From contig NZ_JAGYWA010000007.1 in assembly GCF_018383905.1 (NCBI RefSeq), forward strand, positions 318,059-382,058: a DNA stretch of 64,000 bases. Direction: 5' to 3'. Of this stretch, positions 41,330 through 50,520 are shown in pieces. The stretch is from Flavobacterium branchiicola (GTDB taxonomy: Bacteria; Bacteroidota; Bacteroidia; Flavobacteriales; Flavobacteriaceae). The position numbers were made by a program, and so were the translations under genes. The first letter of the stretch is position 1; every line of letters starts with the position of its first letter. The notes beneath the pieces are model-generated. The model ran no database searches. It had not been told where the DNA came from and saw only the letters and a list, made by a program, of their open reading frames with translations.

Positions 41330-43669
41330 ATGACTATAATAAACTCCAGAAAATTTCTTTTAGGAATATCAGTTTTGATGTTCAGTTTAACCAATACCGT
41401 AATTGGACAAAAGAAAGCAATTGAAAAACGAAACCTCATTCAGTACGTAGACCCAATGATTGGAACTGCCAAAATGGGGCATACGTATCCGGGCGCAACA
41501 GTACCTTTTGGGAGTGTACAATTAAGCCCCGAAACAGATACAATTGCTTATAGCTTAAACGGGAAATATAATGGAGACGTTTATAAATACTGCGCCGGAT
41601 ATCAATACGAAGATAAAACAATCGTAGGTTTCAGTCATACGCATTTCAGCGGTACAGGGCATTCTGATTTAGGTGATTTTTTAATAATGCCTACAACAGG
41701 AAAACTGCAATTAAATCCCGGTGTGGCATCAAAACCTTTTTCAGGTTACAGATCGGCATTTTCTCATGCAACAGAAAAAGCAGAGCCCGCTTATTACAGT
41801 GTACTTTTGGAAGATCATAATATCAAAGCCGAGCTTACTGCAACAACCCGTGTAGGAATGCATCAATATACTTTTCCAAAGTCTGATGAAGCTCATATTA
41901 TATTAGATCTAACTTCCGGGATTTATAATTACGATAAAAAGAATGTATGGACTTTCGTGCGTATAGAAAATGATACTTTAATTACTGGTTACAGACAAAC
42001 TAATGGATGGGCGAGAACCCGAACGGTCTATTTTGCGATGTCTTTTAGTAAACCCATTAAAAGCTACGGACAAGCTGCACAGGATAAAAGTGTTTACAGA
42101 GGCTTTTGGGGAAGATTTGATCAGACTAAAAATTTCCCCGAAATGGCTGGTCAGAACCTAAAACTGTTCTTTAATTTTAATACTGAAGAAGGAGAGAAAA
42201 TCAAAATAAAAATGGCTTTGTCACCAGTAAGTTCAGCTGGAGCATTAGAAAACATGAAAAAAGAAGTTCCGGGCTGGGATTTCGAAAAAGTAAAAAAACA
42301 AAGTCAGGAAGTCTGGAATAATGAACTGAATAAAATTCAGATAGAAGCCATTCAGAAAGAGGATTATGTGAATTTTTACACGGCAATGTATCATGCATTT
42401 TTAGGGCCGACAGAATACATGGATTTGGATGGCAATTACAAAGGTTTGGATATGAATGTTCACAAAGCTCAAAACTTTAAAAACTATACCAGTTACTCGC
42501 TTTGGGATACGTATCGCGCTTTGCATCCTTTTTTTAATATTGTGCAGCCAACCAGAAATGGAGATATGGTAAGTTCAATGCTGGCACATTCAGAACAAAG
42601 TGTTCATAAAATGCTGCCAATCTGGTCGCATTATGCCAATGAAAACTGGTGCATGATTGGTTATCATTCTGTTTCGGTAGTGGCAGATGCAATTGTAAAA
42701 GGAAATGTAAATTTTGATGCCGAAAAAGCGCTTCAGATGTGTGTGAACACAGCAAAAGTTTCGTATTACGACGGACTGGAATATTATATGAAAATGGGTT
42801 ATGTTCCCGAGGATAAAAATGGTTCATCGGTGTCTAAAACTTTAGAATATGCTTATGATGACTGGGCTATTGCTCAGGTTGCTAAGAAATTAGGCAAGAC
42901 TGATATTTATAATGAATTCATCGAAAGATCTAAAAATTATAAAAATGTGTATGATGAGAAAACCGGATTCATGCGCCCAAAATTAAATGACGGAACTTTC
43001 AAAAAAGAGTTTGATCCGCTGGATACACACGGTCAGGGTTTTATTGAAGGGAATTCCTGGAATTACAGTTTGTATGTTCCGCAAGATCCAGCTGAAATGA
43101 TTAAAATGATGGGAGGAAATGATAAATTCAATGTTCGTTTGGATTCTCTATTTAACATGCATTTGCCGGATAAGTATTTTGAAAATACAGAAGATATTAC
43201 CAGAGAGGGAATTATTGGAAATTACGTGCATGGAAACGAACCTTCGCATCATGTGGTTTATTTGTACAATTGGACCAATTCGCCGTGGAAAGCTCAGGAT
43301 AAAATTAGAATGATCCTGAAAAAGATGTATCGCAACGGAGCAGATGGTTTAGGAGGAAATGACGATTTCGGACAAATGAGTGCCTGGTACATTTTTAGTA
43401 GTTTAGGATTTTATCCAGTTGCTCCGGGCTCTGATGAATATGCTTTGGGTAGCCCGCTTGTAAAAAATGCAGTTTTCAATTTAGAAAACGAAAAGAAATT
43501 TGAAGTTGAAACAGTAAATCAATCCGATAAAAATGTGTTTGTTTCTAAAGTACTTTTAAATGGCAAACAATTAGATAAACCTTTTCTGAAACATTCGGAT
43601 GTTATGAATGGAGGAAAAATCACTTTTTATATGAGTAATAAACCAAATAAAAAGAATTACCAGGATTAA
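41330..43669 (+). CDS. GH92 family glycosidase (alpha-mannosidase type)
   Basis: 779 residues. Signal peptide (MTIINSRKFLLGISVLMFSLTNTVIGQ), then a GH92 enzyme: NLIQYVDPMIGTAKMGHTYPG, VGFSHTHFSGTGHSDLGDF, YSLWDTYRALHPFF and a C-terminal catalytic (alpha/alpha)6 domain with GNEPSHHVVYLYNW and GGNDDFGQMSAW. GH92 members are calcium-dependent exo-acting alpha-1,2/1,3/1,4/1,6-mannosidases used by Bacteroidota to trim glycans. No SusC/SusD pair or other glycosidase is adjacent, so it is not part of a visible utilisation locus. Periplasmic or surface enzyme. Confidence 0.95.
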   Translation: MTIINSRKFLLGISVLMFSLTNTVIGQKKAIEKRNLIQYVDPMIGTAKMGHTYPGATVPFGSVQLSPETDTIAYSLNGKYNGDVYKYCAGYQYEDKTIVGFSHTHFSGTGHSDLGDFLIMPTTGKLQLNPGVASKPFSGYRSAFSHATEKAEPAYYSVLLEDHNIKAELTATTRVGMHQYTFPKSDEAHIILDLTSGIYNYDKKNVWTFVRIENDTLITGYRQTNGWARTRTVYFAMSFSKPIKSYGQAAQDKSVYRGFWGRFDQTKNFPEMAGQNLKLFFNFNTEEGEKIKIKMALSPVSSAGALENMKKEVPGWDFEKVKKQSQEVWNNELNKIQIEAIQKEDYVNFYTAMYHAFLGPTEYMDLDGNYKGLDMNVHKAQNFKNYTSYSLWDTYRALHPFFNIVQPTRNGDMVSSMLAHSEQSVHKMLPIWSHYANENWCMIGYHSVSVVADAIVKGNVNFDAEKALQMCVNTAKVSYYDGLEYYMKMGYVPEDKNGSSVSKTLEYAYDDWAIAQVAKKLGKTDIYNEFIERSKNYKNVYDEKTGFMRPKLNDGTFKKEFDPLDTHGQGFIEGNSWNYSLYVPQDPAEMIKMMGGNDKFNVRLDSLFNMHLPDKYFENTEDITREGIIGNYVHGNEPSHHVVYLYNWTNSPWKAQDKIRMILKKMYRNGADGLGGNDDFGQMSAWYIFSSLGFYPVAPGSDEYALGSPLVKNAVFNLENEKKFEVETVNQSDKNVFVSKVLLNGKQLDKPFLKHSDVMNGGKITFYMSNKPNKKNYQD

Positions 43670-43740
43670 AAATATTGCACACGGATTGAACGGATAAAAC
43701 AGGTTTACGCAGTTTTTTGTTTTATTTTGCCAGACGTTCA

Positions 43741-43771
43741 GACCTGACAGGTTTTTAAAACCTGTCAGGTC
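43741..43771. repeat. R3 hairpin repeat
   Basis: Arms gacctgacaggttt (43741-43754) and aaacctgtcaggtc (43758-43771), in the gap after the GH92 gene. A partial R1 arm (aattcgtggcgg) follows near 43843-43856. Confidence 0.8.
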
Positions 43772-43904
43772 TTATTTTGTTAAAGAACCACAACTTAGCT
43801 CAGTCTGGTAAAGAACAATATTAAAATTCGGGAAAATTTGTGCAATTCGTGGCGGAACAACAAAAAAACTTTACGAAATTTGCACTCTAATAAAGGAAAC
43901 AACT

Positions 43905-44348
43905 ATGAAAATAAATCTAAAATCAGGAATTGATAAATTGCTTTTCGGAATGAAGCAAAACGATGTAACGGCTGCTTTAGGAAAACCTGATAAAAATTAT
44001 ATAGACGAAGATGATAATGTGATTTTTGTGTACAATGCACATAAAATCAGATTGACATTCTATCAGGAAGAAGATATGAAATTAGGTTATTTAGTAGCTT
44101 CAAGCAATGATTTAGAAGTTTTTGGCTTCAAGTTAATCGGAAGAAAAATTGCTGATGTAAAGAAAGATTTAGCAACTAAAGGAATTACAAAATACAATCA
44201 GGAGACATTTGATACTTTTGAGAATTATTTCAACGAAGACAACTGGTTTATCCTTCAGACTGAATTTGATGAGGTAGTGAAGTTTGAAATTGGTGCTATT
44301 ATCAACGACAAAGATGAATTTGACTGGAAATTTCCGGTGAAGAAATAA
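43905..44348 (+). CDS. Conserved hypothetical protein, SmpA/BamE-like fold possible
   Basis: 147 residues, no signal peptide. The opening GIDKLLFGMKQNDVTAALGKP followed by an FVYNAHKIRLTFYQ strand has the helix-helix-strand wording ('G-M-x-x-x-x-V-x-x-x-L-G-x-P') of SmpA/OmlA-type domains; a second half, FGFKLIGRKIADVKKDLA, repeats it weakly. Without a signal or lipobox it should be cytoplasmic, so a BamE role is unlikely. Function unknown. Confidence 0.55.
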   Translation: MKINLKSGIDKLLFGMKQNDVTAALGKPDKNYIDEDDNVIFVYNAHKIRLTFYQEEDMKLGYLVASSNDLEVFGFKLIGRKIADVKKDLATKGITKYNQETFDTFENYFNEDNWFILQTEFDEVVKFEIGAIINDKDEFDWKFPVKK

Positions 44349-44360
44349 TCAAACGTAAAA

Positions 44361-44482
44361 ATCTTTGTCAAAGTTTCAAACTTTGACAAAGATCAAAACA
44401 AAAAGTTTGTCAGACTGAGCGAAGTCGAAGTCATATAAAGCGAATCACATTGCGGGACTTCGACTTCGCTCAGCCTGACATC
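44361..44482. repeat. Two palindromes between convergent genes
   Basis: First, a perfect 16-bp palindrome with 1-nt centre, atctttgtcaaagttt (44362-44377) and complement (44379-44394). Then 25-bp arms at 44408-44432 and 44456-44480 (tgtcagactgagcgaagtcg and complement, one mismatch), a repeat type resembling R5. Confidence 0.8.
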
Positions 44483-44489
44483 AGATTAC

Positions 44490-44523
44490 AAAAAAAACCG
44501 ACAATCACTTGTCGGTTTTTTTG
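44490..44523 (-). terminator. Terminator of the M61 peptidase gene
   Basis: Arms aaaaaaaccgaca (44491-44503) and tgtcggttttttt (44510-44522). Confidence 0.85.
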
Positions 44524-44542
44524 CTTTCAGAGTTAAAAGAGA

Positions 44543-46402
44543 TTACCCTTTCAACCATGCATTTTTAAGTTTTTCTTTTGTAGCGTCTGTAGCTTTAAAA
44601 GTTTCAGATTCTTCGTATGGTAACTTTACAGTTCCTTTTATCGTTTCTTCTTTAGTACCACGTTTAATTTTTACTGTAATAGGATCGTTTTCTTTCCAGT
44701 TTTCGCTTTCAGTAATTAAATCATAGATGTTTTCTAGAGAATAGGCTTTGTTGTTGATTGCCAAAATTTTATCTCCACCTTTTATATTTAAGTTTTTGAA
44801 AAAATCATTTGGTTCGATGTCAGAACGAACAGCAATTTCTTTCGTTTGTTTGTCAACAGTGATAAAAGGAGTTTGTCCTTTTAAGAATATCGGACCTGGC
44901 TTTTTTTCTGTTGCTTTTGCTACACCAACTTTAGCTAAATAAAAATCGTAAGGAATTGGAGTAGTTCCTGCTACATATTTGTCTAGAAATTCACCCACTT
45001 CCGGATAAGTCAATGATGTAATTTTAGCAAAAAGCTCATTATCATTAAATGGCTTTTCAATACCATATTCATTAGATAATTTATGCATTAAATCAAGAAT
45101 TCCTCTTTCTCCATTGCTTTTTTCTCTAATGATAATGTCAATACACATACCAATTAAAGCACCTTTTTGATATACATTTAAGTATTGATCTTTATAAGGT
45201 TGTACTAAAACGTTAGCACTCATTTTAGTAAATGACATCGTATCGTCTAAACTTTTTGCCTGCTCAATTTTATCAGCGATACGAGTGTAAAACTCACCTT
45301 CGTTAATTAATCCCTGATTGATCTGGAAGAGGTTTGCAAAATATTCTGTTACACCTTCATACATCCATAAATGCTCAGACATTTTTGGCGCATTGTAATC
45401 AAAAAACTGAATTTCTTTTGAGTGAATCGTTAATGGTGTTACAATATGGAAGAATTCATGAGAAACAACATCCTTCATTGATTCTACTAATTTCTCTTTT
45501 GGCATTGATTCCGGTAATACAACCGTTGTTGCAGTAGGATGTTCTAAAGCTCCAAAACCATGTGCATCATCTTTTGCCATACTTGACAAGTATAGTAAAA
45601 CAGAATATTTTTTAGTTGAATTTACTGGTCCTAAAAAGTTTTTCTGAGCCGTCATCATTGTTTTCATTTCCGGCGTAATACTTTCTGCTGTAAATTTTCC
45701 TGTTGGAGAATAAACGGCAATTAAAATATCCATTCCGTTAACGTTGAAAGTAGTGTAATCCGGTTTAGAATACATAATTGGGTTTTCAACCAAAACAGCA
45801 TAACGAGGAGTTGTAAAAACATCGCTTGTTTTGCTTGCATCTTCATCTGTCATAGATGTAGCACCCCAAAGTGTTTCAGGATGTGTAATGGTAACTTTAT
45901 AAGGAACATCTAGTTTATCTTGAAAATAACCTACAAAACCATGCGTATTAACCATGAAGTTTTCTCCTGCTTTAATATTAGTACCTGCCGGAGAAAATAC
46001 GTCATCATTACCAAAACCGGTTCCTTTTTCAGTATCAAAAGTATCTCCGGTTAAATAAGTAATCTTTTTTAACGTTTTTGCATTAGAAATAGACCATGAA
46101 TTATCGTCAATTCTTTTTACCGTTAATGCATTTCCTTTAGCATCAAAAGCTTTGAAATCATCAGAATATTTACCGTAATTATCGGTAGAATAAGTTCCCG
46201 GAACTGTTTTAGGAATACTATAAATAACTTCGTCAGTTTTAATAGCAGGCGGAGTAACCGTTACCAAAACTTTATCGTCTTTTACATCAACAAGATTGAT
46301 GTTAACGTCTACAATATTGCTTTTTGCAGTGCCGCCGGTACTACCTGTTTTACAACTCCAAAGCGTTACAGCCAGAGCTAAGGTGTAAATTATTTTTTTC
46401 AT
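44543..46402 (-). CDS. M61-family metallopeptidase lipoprotein with PDZ domain
   Basis: 619 residues. The lipobox TLWSC gives an acylated Cys near residue 16. An N-terminal beta domain (about 30-200) precedes a gluzincin catalytic domain with the zinc motif VSHEFFHIVTP, the second Glu in MYEGVTEYFANLF, then a PDZ-like domain near the end (GGDKILAINNKAY). M61 enzymes are glycyl aminopeptidase-like. Envelope-anchored, probably periplasmic or on the outer membrane, degrading peptides. It stands alone, with its own terminator. Confidence 0.92.
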   Translation of the reverse strand: MKKIIYTLALAVTLWSCKTGSTGGTAKSNIVDVNINLVDVKDDKVLVTVTPPAIKTDEVIYSIPKTVPGTYSTDNYGKYSDDFKAFDAKGNALTVKRIDDNSWSISNAKTLKKITYLTGDTFDTEKGTGFGNDDVFSPAGTNIKAGENFMVNTHGFVGYFQDKLDVPYKVTITHPETLWGATSMTDEDASKTSDVFTTPRYAVLVENPIMYSKPDYTTFNVNGMDILIAVYSPTGKFTAESITPEMKTMMTAQKNFLGPVNSTKKYSVLLYLSSMAKDDAHGFGALEHPTATTVVLPESMPKEKLVESMKDVVSHEFFHIVTPLTIHSKEIQFFDYNAPKMSEHLWMYEGVTEYFANLFQINQGLINEGEFYTRIADKIEQAKSLDDTMSFTKMSANVLVQPYKDQYLNVYQKGALIGMCIDIIIREKSNGERGILDLMHKLSNEYGIEKPFNDNELFAKITSLTYPEVGEFLDKYVAGTTPIPYDFYLAKVGVAKATEKKPGPIFLKGQTPFITVDKQTKEIAVRSDIEPNDFFKNLNIKGGDKILAINNKAYSLENIYDLITESENWKENDPITVKIKRGTKEETIKGTVKLPYEESETFKATDATKEKLKNAWLKG

Positions 46403-46474
46403 TTGCGTAAGTTTAGTTTTGTGTATATGACTAGATAAATAAGAAATTGTTACAAATTAGTTTAAAATAAAAAA

Positions 46475-46495
46475 AACTCCTGAATTTCAGGAGCT
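46475..46495 (-). terminator. Terminator of the DUF2805 gene
   Basis: Arms ctcctgaa (46477-46484) and ttcaggag (46486-46493); T-rich on the minus strand. Confidence 0.7.
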
Positions 46496-46500
46496 TTATT

Positions 46501-46779
46501 TTAGTCAAATTTGTTCTTAATGTAATATTTACCATCCAGATCTTCATCAAAATCATCAATTTTAACTGGTTTTGGTTTTGGTTTATTTGCAAGAGCCTTC
46601 TTTTTCCACATTTCAAATTTTTCAAGAGGCATTTTCTTCTTCAAAATTTCCAGTACTTCTTTTTCTGCCAATCCAAATTCTTTCTTAATGATCTCAAATG
46701 GATTTTTTTCTTCTAAAGCTAACGAAACAAGTTTTTCGGTTTGTTCCCAATTCAATTCTTTGCGGTTACTCTTTTTCAT
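46501..46779 (-). CDS. DUF2805 (TIGR03643-type) protein
   Basis: 92 residues, highly charged. The conserved core is a small helix-turn-helix-like region: LNWEQTEKLVSLALEEKNPF, then FGLAEKEVLEILKKKMPLEKFEMWKKK, read as FGLAEKEVLEIL and FEMWKKK. Members are about 90 residues long and occur widely in Bacteroidota and cyanobacteria; role unknown. The HTH-like layout suggests nucleic-acid binding but this is not established. Monocistronic. Confidence 0.8.
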   Translation of the reverse strand: MKKSNRKELNWEQTEKLVSLALEEKNPFEIIKKEFGLAEKEVLEILKKKMPLEKFEMWKKKALANKPKPKPVKIDDFDEDLDGKYYIKNKFD

Positions 46780-46899
46780 CTCGTGAAAATTAATTCAAAA
46801 TAGAGGTTAATGATTAATAGATTGATTTTCATTTTATATATCAATATTAATAAAAAAAATAATTAGTTGGTACGCTCAATGATATTTTTTTTACTGATT

Positions 46900-47727
46900 T
46901 TAACTGTTTTTTTTCGATCTCGATTTTTGAAACGGAATTTGTAATAAATTCTGTAATTTATTGTGTTCCTCGGGTTTCATATGCGTATCAACCCCATAAA
47001 TAAGCTGTTCTTTTGGTAAAGTTGTAAAAGTGCCAAATAAACGATCCCATACCGAAAAAATGTTTCCGTAATTACTGTCTGTATAAGGCAACATATAATG
47101 GTGATGCACTTTATGCATATTGGGAGAGACAATAAAATAACTTAGCCAAACATCCAGTTTTGCAGGAAGCGAAATATTGGCATGATTAAATTGTGAACCT
47201 ATTACTGATAAAGACTGATAAAGGAACACCATCCACATCGGACTTCCCACTATTAAAACGCCCAAAGTGGTAAATATAAATCGAATAACACTTTCGCCCG
47301 GATGATGTCGGTTTGCGGTCGTAGTATCAATCCAGGTATCGGTATGATGTATAAGATGAAAGCGCCATAAAAATTTTATTTTATGTTGTACAAAATGGGC
47401 CAGATAAGCGCCAATTAAATCCAGTAAAAGTAAGCCAATTATAGTATAAAGCCAGATGGGTAATTCGGGAAGCCATTGCAGTATGCCGAAATTGTTTTCA
47501 GTGGTCCAGGCTGCGGTTTTAATTAAGATAAATGCCAGAATAAAGTTGACTATTATAGTTGTAATAGTAAAGAAAATATTAATACCCGCATGATGCCATT
47601 TGCGATACTGCATCTGAAAAAGCGGAAACGTATTTTCAATCAACCAAAAAAGGGTAATTCCTCCAATCAAAATCAAGCTTCTATGAGTTGACGGAATCGT
47701 GCTGAAATAATTAATAACTTCATTCAT
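46900..47727 (-). CDS. Sterol desaturase / fatty acid hydroxylase-family membrane enzyme
   Basis: 275 residues with about four membrane segments and the eight-histidine di-iron motif of the superfamily: HFVQH, HLIHHTD and HKVHHHYMLPY, plus RHHPGES. Members hydroxylate or desaturate lipids using O2. Substrates in flavobacteria could be fatty acids, carotenoids or hopanoids, but the sequence alone does not say. C-terminus basic (SRSKKNS). Gene stands alone between DUF2805 and the GlsB-like gene. Confidence 0.9.
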   Translation of the reverse strand: MNEVINYFSTIPSTHRSLILIGGITLFWLIENTFPLFQMQYRKWHHAGINIFFTITTIIVNFILAFILIKTAAWTTENNFGILQWLPELPIWLYTIIGLLLLDLIGAYLAHFVQHKIKFLWRFHLIHHTDTWIDTTTANRHHPGESVIRFIFTTLGVLIVGSPMWMVFLYQSLSVIGSQFNHANISLPAKLDVWLSYFIVSPNMHKVHHHYMLPYTDSNYGNIFSVWDRLFGTFTTLPKEQLIYGVDTHMKPEEHNKLQNLLQIPFQKSRSKKNS

Positions 47728-47847
47728 AATTAAGCAATGTATTTACTCAAATGTAATGAAATTGATGTAATAACGATATTGTTTTAGTGGAATTAATATT
47801 AATGAAGTGATTTTTTAAAAGAATCTGTTTTGTGATATAGTACAAAA

Positions 47848-47892
47848 AAAAAGAGAAAAAAGAGGTCTTTAGGACTTCTTTTTTCTCTTTAT
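47848..47892 (-). terminator. Terminator of the GlsB-like gene
   Basis: Arms 47850-47867 and 47873-47890 (aaagagaaaaaagaggtc and complement with one G-T pair). Confidence 0.8.
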
Positions 47893-47928
47893 ATATTCTG
47901 ATAGGTGATTTAATTTATGCTAATACCT

Positions 47929-48171
47929 TTAGGCTTTTTTGATCAGGCTGATGATGAATAATAAAATCCAGGCACCTCCTGCAGCAATTAAAATTTGCCA
48001 AAGAAGCCCGCCGCCTCCAATACCAAGCTTTCCGGCAAGCCATCCGCCAAAAAATCCGCCGATGATTCCAACAATAATATTACCAATGAGTCCAAAACCT
48101 GCGCCTTTCCAAATTTGTCCGGCTAACCATCCTGAAACTGCACCAATAAGTAAGAAATATAAAAAATCCAT
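47929..48171 (-). CDS. GlsB/YeaQ/YmgE-family small membrane protein
   Basis: 80 residues, three Gly-rich hydrophobic segments with GWLAGQIWKGAGFGLIGN, the signature of the 'transglycosylase-associated' family (the name is historical; enzymatic activity is not shown). Usually induced by stress. Last gene of a three-gene set with aqpZ and a DoxX-like gene (gaps 41 and 33 nt). Confidence 0.9.
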   Translation of the reverse strand: MDFLYFLLIGAVSGWLAGQIWKGAGFGLIGNIIVGIIGGFFGGWLAGKLGIGGGGLLWQILIAAGGAWILLFIISLIKKA

Positions 48172-48212
48172 ATTTTAGTTTTTAATGTTAATGCTTGATT
48201 TGAGTTGTATGA

Positions 48213-48920
48213 TTAAGCTTCGTCGTGATTTTGTAATAGATTTTTATAAATAAATCCGGCGACTATAGCTCCCAAAATTGGTGCAACCCAAAACAACCAA
48301 ACCTGAGATAATGGTTCTCCACCAACAAAAATAGCCTGAGAAAGTGATCTAGCAGGATTAACTGAAGTATTGGTAATTGGAATACTGATTAAGTGAATTA
48401 AAGTTAAAGCTAAACCAATTGCAATCCCGGCAAATCTGCCATTTGCAAATTTGTCTGTAGCGCCCAAGATAACTAAAAGGAAAAACAATGTCAATACAAA
48501 TTCGGCAATAAAAGCAGATTGTAAAGAATAACCGTCAGGAGAAAAAGCACCAAAACCATTTGATGCAAAAGCACCCGCTTTTGTATTGTCAATTACAAAT
48601 CCGGCTTTGCCTGATGCAATCGTATACAAGGTACCTGCAGCAGCAATCGCACCTACACATTGCGCAACAATGTACGGAATTAGTTCTTTTGCCGAAAATC
48701 TTCCGCCAGCCCATAAACCAAACGAAACCGCCGGATTAAAATGTCCTCCTGAAATATGTCCTACAGCATAAGCCATTGTTAAAACAGTTAAACCAAATGC
48801 AAGGGCAACACCTGCAAACCCAATTCCCAGATCAGGAATTCCAGCTGCAAAAAGTGCACTTCCACAACCTCCAAAAACTAACCAATAAGTTCCAAAAAAC
48901 TCTGCAAATAATTTTTTCAT
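48213..48920 (-). CDS. aqpZ: Aquaporin Z
   Basis: 235 residues, six membrane helices plus two half-helices carrying the NPA motifs [11 protein letters not shown] (first) and [10 protein letters not shown] (second). The selectivity-filter Arg follows the second NPA and a conserved Thr/Cys pattern ([12 protein letters not shown]) favours a water channel over a glycerol facilitator. Middle gene of the DoxX-like/aqpZ/GlsB-like set, which looks like an osmotic or membrane-stress unit. Confidence 0.95.
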   Translation of the reverse strand: MKKLFAEFFGTYWLVFGGCGSALFAAGIPDLGIGFAGVALAFGLTVLTMAYAVGHISGGHFNPAVSFGLWAGGRFSAKELIPYIVAQCVGAIAAAGTLYTIASGKAGFVIDNTKAGAFASNGFGAFSPDGYSLQSAFIAEFVLTLFFLLVILGATDKFANGRFAGIAIGLALTLIHLISIPITNTSVNPARSLSQAIFVGGEPLSQVWLFWVAPILGAIVAGFIYKNLLQNHDEA

Positions 48921-48953
48921 AATTAAATAATTTTAGATTAATAGATTTGATTG

Positions 48954-49310
48954 TTAACAGGTATATTGATATGCCCAGAAAATCAAAACAAATTGTAAGG
49001 GCAAACGTACAAATAAAATCCAATTTGGTAAACCAAAACTCGCTTTTTTATTTTGAAACATATAAATGTTTGCAGGAAATACAGCAATTAAAAGCGCTAT
49101 AATTCCCCATGCGGCAAAAGTTTTTGTAGCAGGAAGCAAAAGGAGGGCACCCAATAGTATTTCGGCTCCTCCGCTTAGATTATTTATTAACTTGGGATTC
49201 TTAAATTGAGGCGGAATGATTTTAAAATACATTCCGGGTTTTCTAAAATGATTGATACCGGCAAGGATATATAAAAAAGCCATTAAATATAAATGCCAGA
49301 GTAGATTCAT
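48954..49310 (-). CDS. DoxX-like membrane protein
   Basis: 118 residues with four membrane helices, the size and layout of small DoxX-family proteins: AGINHFRKPGMYFKIIPP, read as AGINHFRKP, then GGAEILLGALLLLPATK. DoxX-type proteins have been linked to thiosulfate:quinone oxidation or redox stress in a few bacteria, but most have no known role. It starts the probable operon with aqpZ and the GlsB-like gene. Confidence 0.8.
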   Translation of the reverse strand: MNLLWHLYLMAFLYILAGINHFRKPGMYFKIIPPQFKNPKLINNLSGGAEILLGALLLLPATKTFAAWGIIALLIAVFPANIYMFQNKKASFGLPNWILFVRLPLQFVLIFWAYQYTC

Positions 49311-49397
49311 GATATCTTGTTGTTTATCACGAATTTATAAAAAAATTAACAATTATTACATTACAAGAGCTTTTTTTTTAGCACTCTGCAAAAAGTA

Positions 49398-50297
49398 CTA
49401 TTTTTTAGTCTTAAAATTGATGTTCATAATAATGATGGCAAGAATGATTAAAACAATTCCAACCCATTGTAAAAAGATAACTTTTTCATTCAAAAGGACG
49501 TAGGCCATAGTAACAGAAACGGGAAGTTCCAGCGCAGATACAATACTTCCTAAGCCAATTCCGGTTAACGGAAAACCAGCATTCATAAGCATAGGAGGGA
49601 TTATGGTTCCAAATAAAGACAGAACAATTCCCCATTTAAGGAAGATTTCCAGATTAAAAGTTTCGGTTTGAGTAGCCAGAGCAAACGAAAATACAATTAC
49701 AGCCCCGCCAAGAAGCATATATAGGCTTCGCTGTGCTGATGAAATTTCGGTCGCAACACGATTTGCGGTAAACATGGTTGTGGTAAATGATGACGCTGCA
49801 CAAAGACCCCAGGCAATTCCTCGCCAGTCCAGTTTAAAATCGGCATTGATTAAGTTTGTTGCTAAAACAGTTCCTATAAGTACTATAAAAACGGCAAAAA
49901 CTTTTTGTTTTGAAGGCAGTTTTTTTTCCAGAATCATTTCAAGTAAAACCCCCATCCATACAGTTTGCATTAATAAAACGATTCCAATTGAAACGGGAAT
50001 ATATTTTACCGCCAGATAATAAAACAAACTTGTCATTCCCAATGAAGTTCCGGCAAGCATTAATTGGAAGATGTTTTTTGAGGTGGCTTTTTTTACCGCT
50101 TTATCTTTATTTTTTATTTTTTGAAAGGCATTGATCAATAAAATTCCAAGAATACCTAAAACAAATTGAGAGGTGGTTACTTCGGCAGTAGTATATCCTT
50201 CACCATAGGCCATTTTTACAAAAGTGGCTAACATTCCGAAAGTTGTAGCTCCTAAAGCAACTAAAAATACTCCTTTTAATACGTTGTTTTGTGACAT
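49398..50297 (-). CDS. EamA/DMT-family drug/metabolite transporter
   Basis: 299 residues, ten predicted membrane segments as two repeats of five (EamA domains). The first half contains LGATTFGMLATFVKMAYGEGYT and the second ends PVSVTMAYVLLNEKVIFLQWVG, read as short pieces GATTFGML and AYVLLNEKV. Such permeases export or import small metabolites (amino acids, purines, sugars); substrate unknown. It stands alone with no terminator seen immediately downstream (an A/T-rich 87 nt separates it from the DoxX-like start). Confidence 0.88.
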   Translation of the reverse strand: MSQNNVLKGVFLVALGATTFGMLATFVKMAYGEGYTTAEVTTSQFVLGILGILLINAFQKIKNKDKAVKKATSKNIFQLMLAGTSLGMTSLFYYLAVKYIPVSIGIVLLMQTVWMGVLLEMILEKKLPSKQKVFAVFIVLIGTVLATNLINADFKLDWRGIAWGLCAASSFTTTMFTANRVATEISSAQRSLYMLLGGAVIVFSFALATQTETFNLEIFLKWGIVLSLFGTIIPPMLMNAGFPLTGIGLGSIVSALELPVSVTMAYVLLNEKVIFLQWVGIVLIILAIIIMNINFKTKK

Positions 50298-50455
50298 TGG
50301 AAATTCCTGTTTTAAAAATTAAGGCTGGCAAAGGTAAGGTATTTTGTTTAAGATTCAGCAGAAAATCAACGCAAACGTTATTATTGCTGTCGTTTTCGAG
50401 TGTAAAATTGCTTGATATTTTGAGGATTTAATAGAAAACAGAATTGGTTGAATAA

Positions 50456-50500
50456 AAAAAGAAAGCCATCAAAAATTGCTAATTGATGGCTTTCTTTTTA
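50456..50500 (-). terminator. Terminator of the gldI/immunophilin operon
   Basis: 16-bp arms aaaagaaagccatcaa (50457-50472) and ttgatggctttctttt (50483-50498). Confidence 0.9.
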
Positions 50501-50520
50501 TTTAAAATAATCAGTATAAA

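Noticed and set aside
43790-43830. tRNA-like wording 'agctcagtctggtaaagaac'
   Set aside because: Resembles a D-arm but no acceptor stem, anticodon arm or T-arm (no ggttcgaatcc-type text) can be paired around it; at most a fragment.
47939-48178. 79-codon plus-strand ORF opposite the GlsB-like gene
   Set aside because: Pro/Ile-rich mirror of a Gly-rich membrane protein; a shadow frame.
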